A stretch of 14,548 nucleotides of DNA from Streptomyces novaecaesareae (GTDB lineage Bacteria; Actinomycetota; Actinomycetes; Streptomycetales; Streptomycetaceae), in assembly GCF_000716875.1 (NCBI RefSeq), contig NZ_JNWQ01000123.1, forward strand, positions 1 to 14,548. The letters are read 5' to 3'. This document shows positions 12,616 to 14,548 of the stretch, one piece after another. The position numbers and the translations under genes were made by a program. Below the pieces are notes generated by a model. The model did not search any database and had not been told where the DNA came from. It saw only the letters and a program-made list of their open reading frames with translations. Each line of letters begins with the position of its first letter. Positions within the stretch are counted from its first letter, which is position 1.

Positions 12616-14514
12616 CTACCGGCGGCCCGGGGAAGCCGTCGCGGCGGCGGTCGCTGTGGCGGTGGCAGTCGCGGTGGCGGTGGCAGTCGCGGTGGCGGTG
12701 GCGGTGGCCGTCGCCGTGGCGGGTGGCAGGGCGTGCAGGGCCGTGAGGGCGTCCGACTCCCCCTCGGCGAACCGGTGGGCGCGGGCTGCCCGCAGGGCGG
12801 CGTCGAGGTGGAGCGCGGCCTCCTCGCGGTGGCCGGTGGCGGCGAGGGCGCGGCCGTAGAGGGTCTGCAGCAGGATGCGGCGGGCGGCGGGGAAGGAGTG
12901 CTCGGCGAGGGCCAGGCCGCGGGCGGCATGGTGGGCGGCCTCCTCGGGGGCGCCGGCCTGCAGGCACGCGTGGGCCAGGTGCTGGCGGGCGAGGGCGACG
13001 AGGTCGGCGCGCTCGGCCCGCTCGGACAGGGCGAGGGCCCGGGCCAGCAGGCCGCGCACCCGGGCGTTGCGGCCGTACCGGCCGAGCGCGACGGCCAGGT
13101 TCATCAGGGCGACGGCCTGCGCGGTGCCGTCCCCGGCCAGGGCGGCGAGGTCGGGGGCCCGCTCCAGGTGCACCAGGGCCTGCTCGTGGCGGCCCTCCTC
13201 CAGCAGGACCCACCCCAGCAGCGCCCTGGCGCGGGACTGGGCGCCCGGGTCCCGGTCGGCCTCGGCGGCGGCCAGGCCGTGTTCGAGCAGCGGCGCCCAG
13301 CCGTCCCGGACCTGCCAGACGATCAGCGGCCACTGCAGCAGGACCAGGCGCCAGGCCCGGTCGTGCAGGCCCGCGGCGACGGCCGCCTCGACCGCGCCGC
13401 GCAGGGTGTCCCGCTCGGCGGCGTACCAGGCGAGCGCGCTCTCCCGGTCCGGGAAGGGGCGCACGTCGGCGGGGCGCCGGGTGCCGGGCGGCAGGGCGCA
13501 GCACGGTTCGCTGCCGGGTTCGGCGGCGTCGCAGGCGACGATCAGGGTGCTCAGCAGGTGGTCGAGCAGGCGTGGCAGGACCTCGGTGTCGGTGTCGCCG
13601 GGCAGGCTGCGGGCGTAGAGGCGGACCAGGTCGTGCAGGGTGTAGGCGTCGCGGCCGATCTCGACGATGAGGTGGGCGGTGGCGAGTTGGCCGAGTGCTT
13701 CGGAGGCTTCGGCGGGGCGGCAGTCGGCGAGGGCTGCGGCGGTGCGGCTGTCGAGGGTGGTTCCGGTGTGCGCGCCGAGGCGGTGGAACATCCGGCGGGC
13801 CGGTTCGGACAGGTGCTGGACGGTGAGGCCGAGGGCGGCGGCGACGCTGGTGTCCTCCATCTCCAGGATTGCCAGCCGGCCCTGTTCGTCGGCCAGTTCG
13901 TCGGCGAGCAGGGCCAGGTCGCGGGAGGGTCCGGTGGCGAGGCGGGCGGCGGCCAGGCGCAGGGCGAGCGGCAGGCCGTCGCACAGGCCGGCGAGGCGGG
14001 CGGCGGCTTCGGGTTCGGCGGCGACGAGGTCGGCGCCGAGGGTGGCGGCGAGCAGGGTGACGGCTTGTGGGGGCGAGAGTTGGGTGAGCGGGACGGGGCG
14101 GGCGGCGTCGGAGGCGACCAGGCCGCCGAGCCGGTCGCGGCTGGTGACCAGGGTGACGCAGCCGTCGCCGTCGGGCAGCAGCGGGCGGACCTGGTCGGAG
14201 CGGCGGGCGTTGTCCAGGACGATGAGCATCCTGCGGTCGGCGGTCAGTTCGCGGTAGCGGGCCGCCATGGCCTCGGGGGTCGCGGGCATCTGCTCGGCGG
14301 GCAGGCCGAGGCCGAGGAGCAGTTCGCGCAGGACGGCGGGGGTGGAGCGTTCGGGCAGCGGGCTGTGGCCGCAGAGGTCGACGAACAGGCGGCCGTCGGG
14401 GAAGTCGGCGTGGCGGTGGTGGGCCCAGTACTGGGCGAGGGTGGTCTTGCCGACCCCGGCGCCGCCGGTGACCACGGCGATGGCGCCGGGGCCGGTGGTG
14501 GCCCGGTCGAGCGC
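12616..14514 (-). CDS. NB-ARC (STAND) ATPase with TPR region, 5'-truncated
   Basis: Partial: 632 residues remain, and the N-terminus is lost at the library adapter. The fragment opens just before the Walker A motif GGAGVGKTT (fragment residues 17-25). It continues with Walker B MLIVLDNA (96-103), the sensor-like VTSRDR (about 123-128), GLPL (180-183) and the MHD-like LHDLVR (293-298), so all NB-ARC elements are intact. Residues from about 380 on are Ala-rich helical repeats of TPR type. The end is about 13 Ala-Thr pairs. Such proteins are ATP-driven switches that oligomerise on sensing a ligand. The pattern is close to AfsR/SARP and related streptomycete regulators. The missing N-terminus (BTAD, HTH, TIR or protease) would decide between regulator and immunity protein. 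It is first in a probable operon with the RipA-like and RyR-like genes. Confidence 0.88.
   Translation of the reverse strand, partial: ALDRATTGPGAIAVVTGGAGVGKTTLAQYWAHHRHADFPDGRLFVDLCGHSPLPERSTPAVLRELLLGLGLPAEQMPATPEAMAARYRELTADRRMLIVLDNARRSDQVRPLLPDGDGCVTLVTSRDRLGGLVASDAARPVPLTQLSPPQAVTLLAATLGADLVAAEPEAAARLAGLCDGLPLALRLAAARLATGPSRDLALLADELADEQGRLAILEMEDTSVAAALGLTVQHLSEPARRMFHRLGAHTGTTLDSRTAAALADCRPAEASEALGQLATAHLIVEIGRDAYTLHDLVRLYARSLPGDTDTEVLPRLLDHLLSTLIVACDAAEPGSEPCCALPPGTRRPADVRPFPDRESALAWYAAERDTLRGAVEAAVAAGLHDRAWRLVLLQWPLIVWQVRDGWAPLLEHGLAAAEADRDPGAQSRARALLGWVLLEEGRHEQALVHLERAPDLAALAGDGTAQAVALMNLAVALGRYGRNARVRGLLARALALSERAERADLVALARQHLAHACLQAGAPEEAAHHAARGLALAEHSFPAARRILLQTLYGRALAATGHREEAALHLDAALRAARAHRFAEGESDALTALHALPPATATATATATATATATATATATATAAATASPGRR
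12640..12720 (-). repeat. 6-bp imperfect repeat encoding (Ala-Thr)n
   Basis: Units GGTGGC and AGTCGC alternate on the plus strand over about 80 bp and encode about 13 Ala-Thr pairs at the C-terminal end of the NB-ARC protein. The 6-bp unit changes length without breaking frame. Confidence 0.85.
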
Positions 14515-14548
14515 CTGTCTCTTATACACATCTGACGCTGCCGACGAG
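14515..14548 (-). other. Illumina Nextera read-1/i5-side adapter (artefact)
   Basis: Bases 14515-14533 are the Tn5 mosaic end and 14534-14547 the complement of the Nextera read-1 primer. The last base would be the first of the i5 index. By chance the NB-ARC frame stays open through the adapter, giving a false N-terminus beginning MYKRQ. That segment is not protein. Confidence 0.98.

Noticed and set aside
12505..14535. 676-codon plus-strand frame opposite the NB-ARC gene
   Set aside because: It is Gly/Ala/Val/Gln-rich antisense shadow that ends inside the adapter (LSLIHI). The minus-strand frame holds Walker A, Walker B and GLPL.

Overview
This is a GC-rich actinobacterial window, most likely from Streptomyces or a close relative such as Kitasatospora. 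The reasons are very high GC at third codon positions, frequent GTG starts, long U-tract-free hairpins as terminators, and the gene families present. It is not a clean genomic interval. Bases 1-63 are an Illumina Nextera P7/i7 adapter and bases 14515-14548 are the opposite (i5-side) Nextera adapter, so only 64-14514 is biological. The last gene is cut off by the adapter, not by biology.

Layout. (1) 64-2735: a 66-aa conserved-looking small protein, then a complete NAD+-dependent DNA ligase (ligA), each followed by a strong hairpin. (2) 2750-3380: a small one-TM protein whose frame runs through a perfect 17-bp hairpin and antisense across a tRNA-like gene on the minus strand. That tRNA has a glycine-type acceptor end but a UUC (Glu) anticodon in the most natural fold. 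(3) 3378-5663: an AraC-family regulator, a pair of 15-bp direct repeats 22 bp apart that look like AraC half-sites, and a converging DUF4232-type lipoprotein with an (Ala-Thr-Gly)8 repeat just after the lipobox. (4) 5755-7146, minus strand: a probable stress-type operon. It has a promoter with an AT tract upstream of its -35 (WhiB7-like), a 17-aa leader peptide with a perfect Shine-Dalgarno, an attenuator-like hairpin, a GNAT acetyltransferase and a second-type IF-1. (5) 7235-7640, plus strand: an 18-aa leader peptide and a classical intrinsic terminator with U-rich tail, in front of an orphan IlvM-like ACT protein. (6) 7728-8825, minus strand: a baeRF (archaeo-eukaryotic release-factor-like) protein. 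(7) 8978-11451: a MarR repressor, an MFS exporter and an HbpS/GlcG-like protein, with the same palindromic operator in front of marR and the MFS gene. (8) 11713-14514, minus strand: a 5'-truncated NB-ARC/TPR (STAND) ATPase, a RipA-like three-TM membrane protein and a small RyR-like (DUF7701-type) protein, the last two sharing an ATGA overlap.

How they fit together. Regions 2, 4 and 6 share a translation theme: an unusual tRNA, a spare IF-1 behind a leader peptide, and a release-factor-like protein. Region 7 is a self-contained repressor/efflux cassette. Region 8 is the best candidate for an incompletely described system. It joins a STAND signalling ATPase, a membrane (possibly pore-type) protein and a putative nucleotide-sensing RyR-like protein, a combination that resembles predicted immunity or conflict systems. 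That functional reading is inference.
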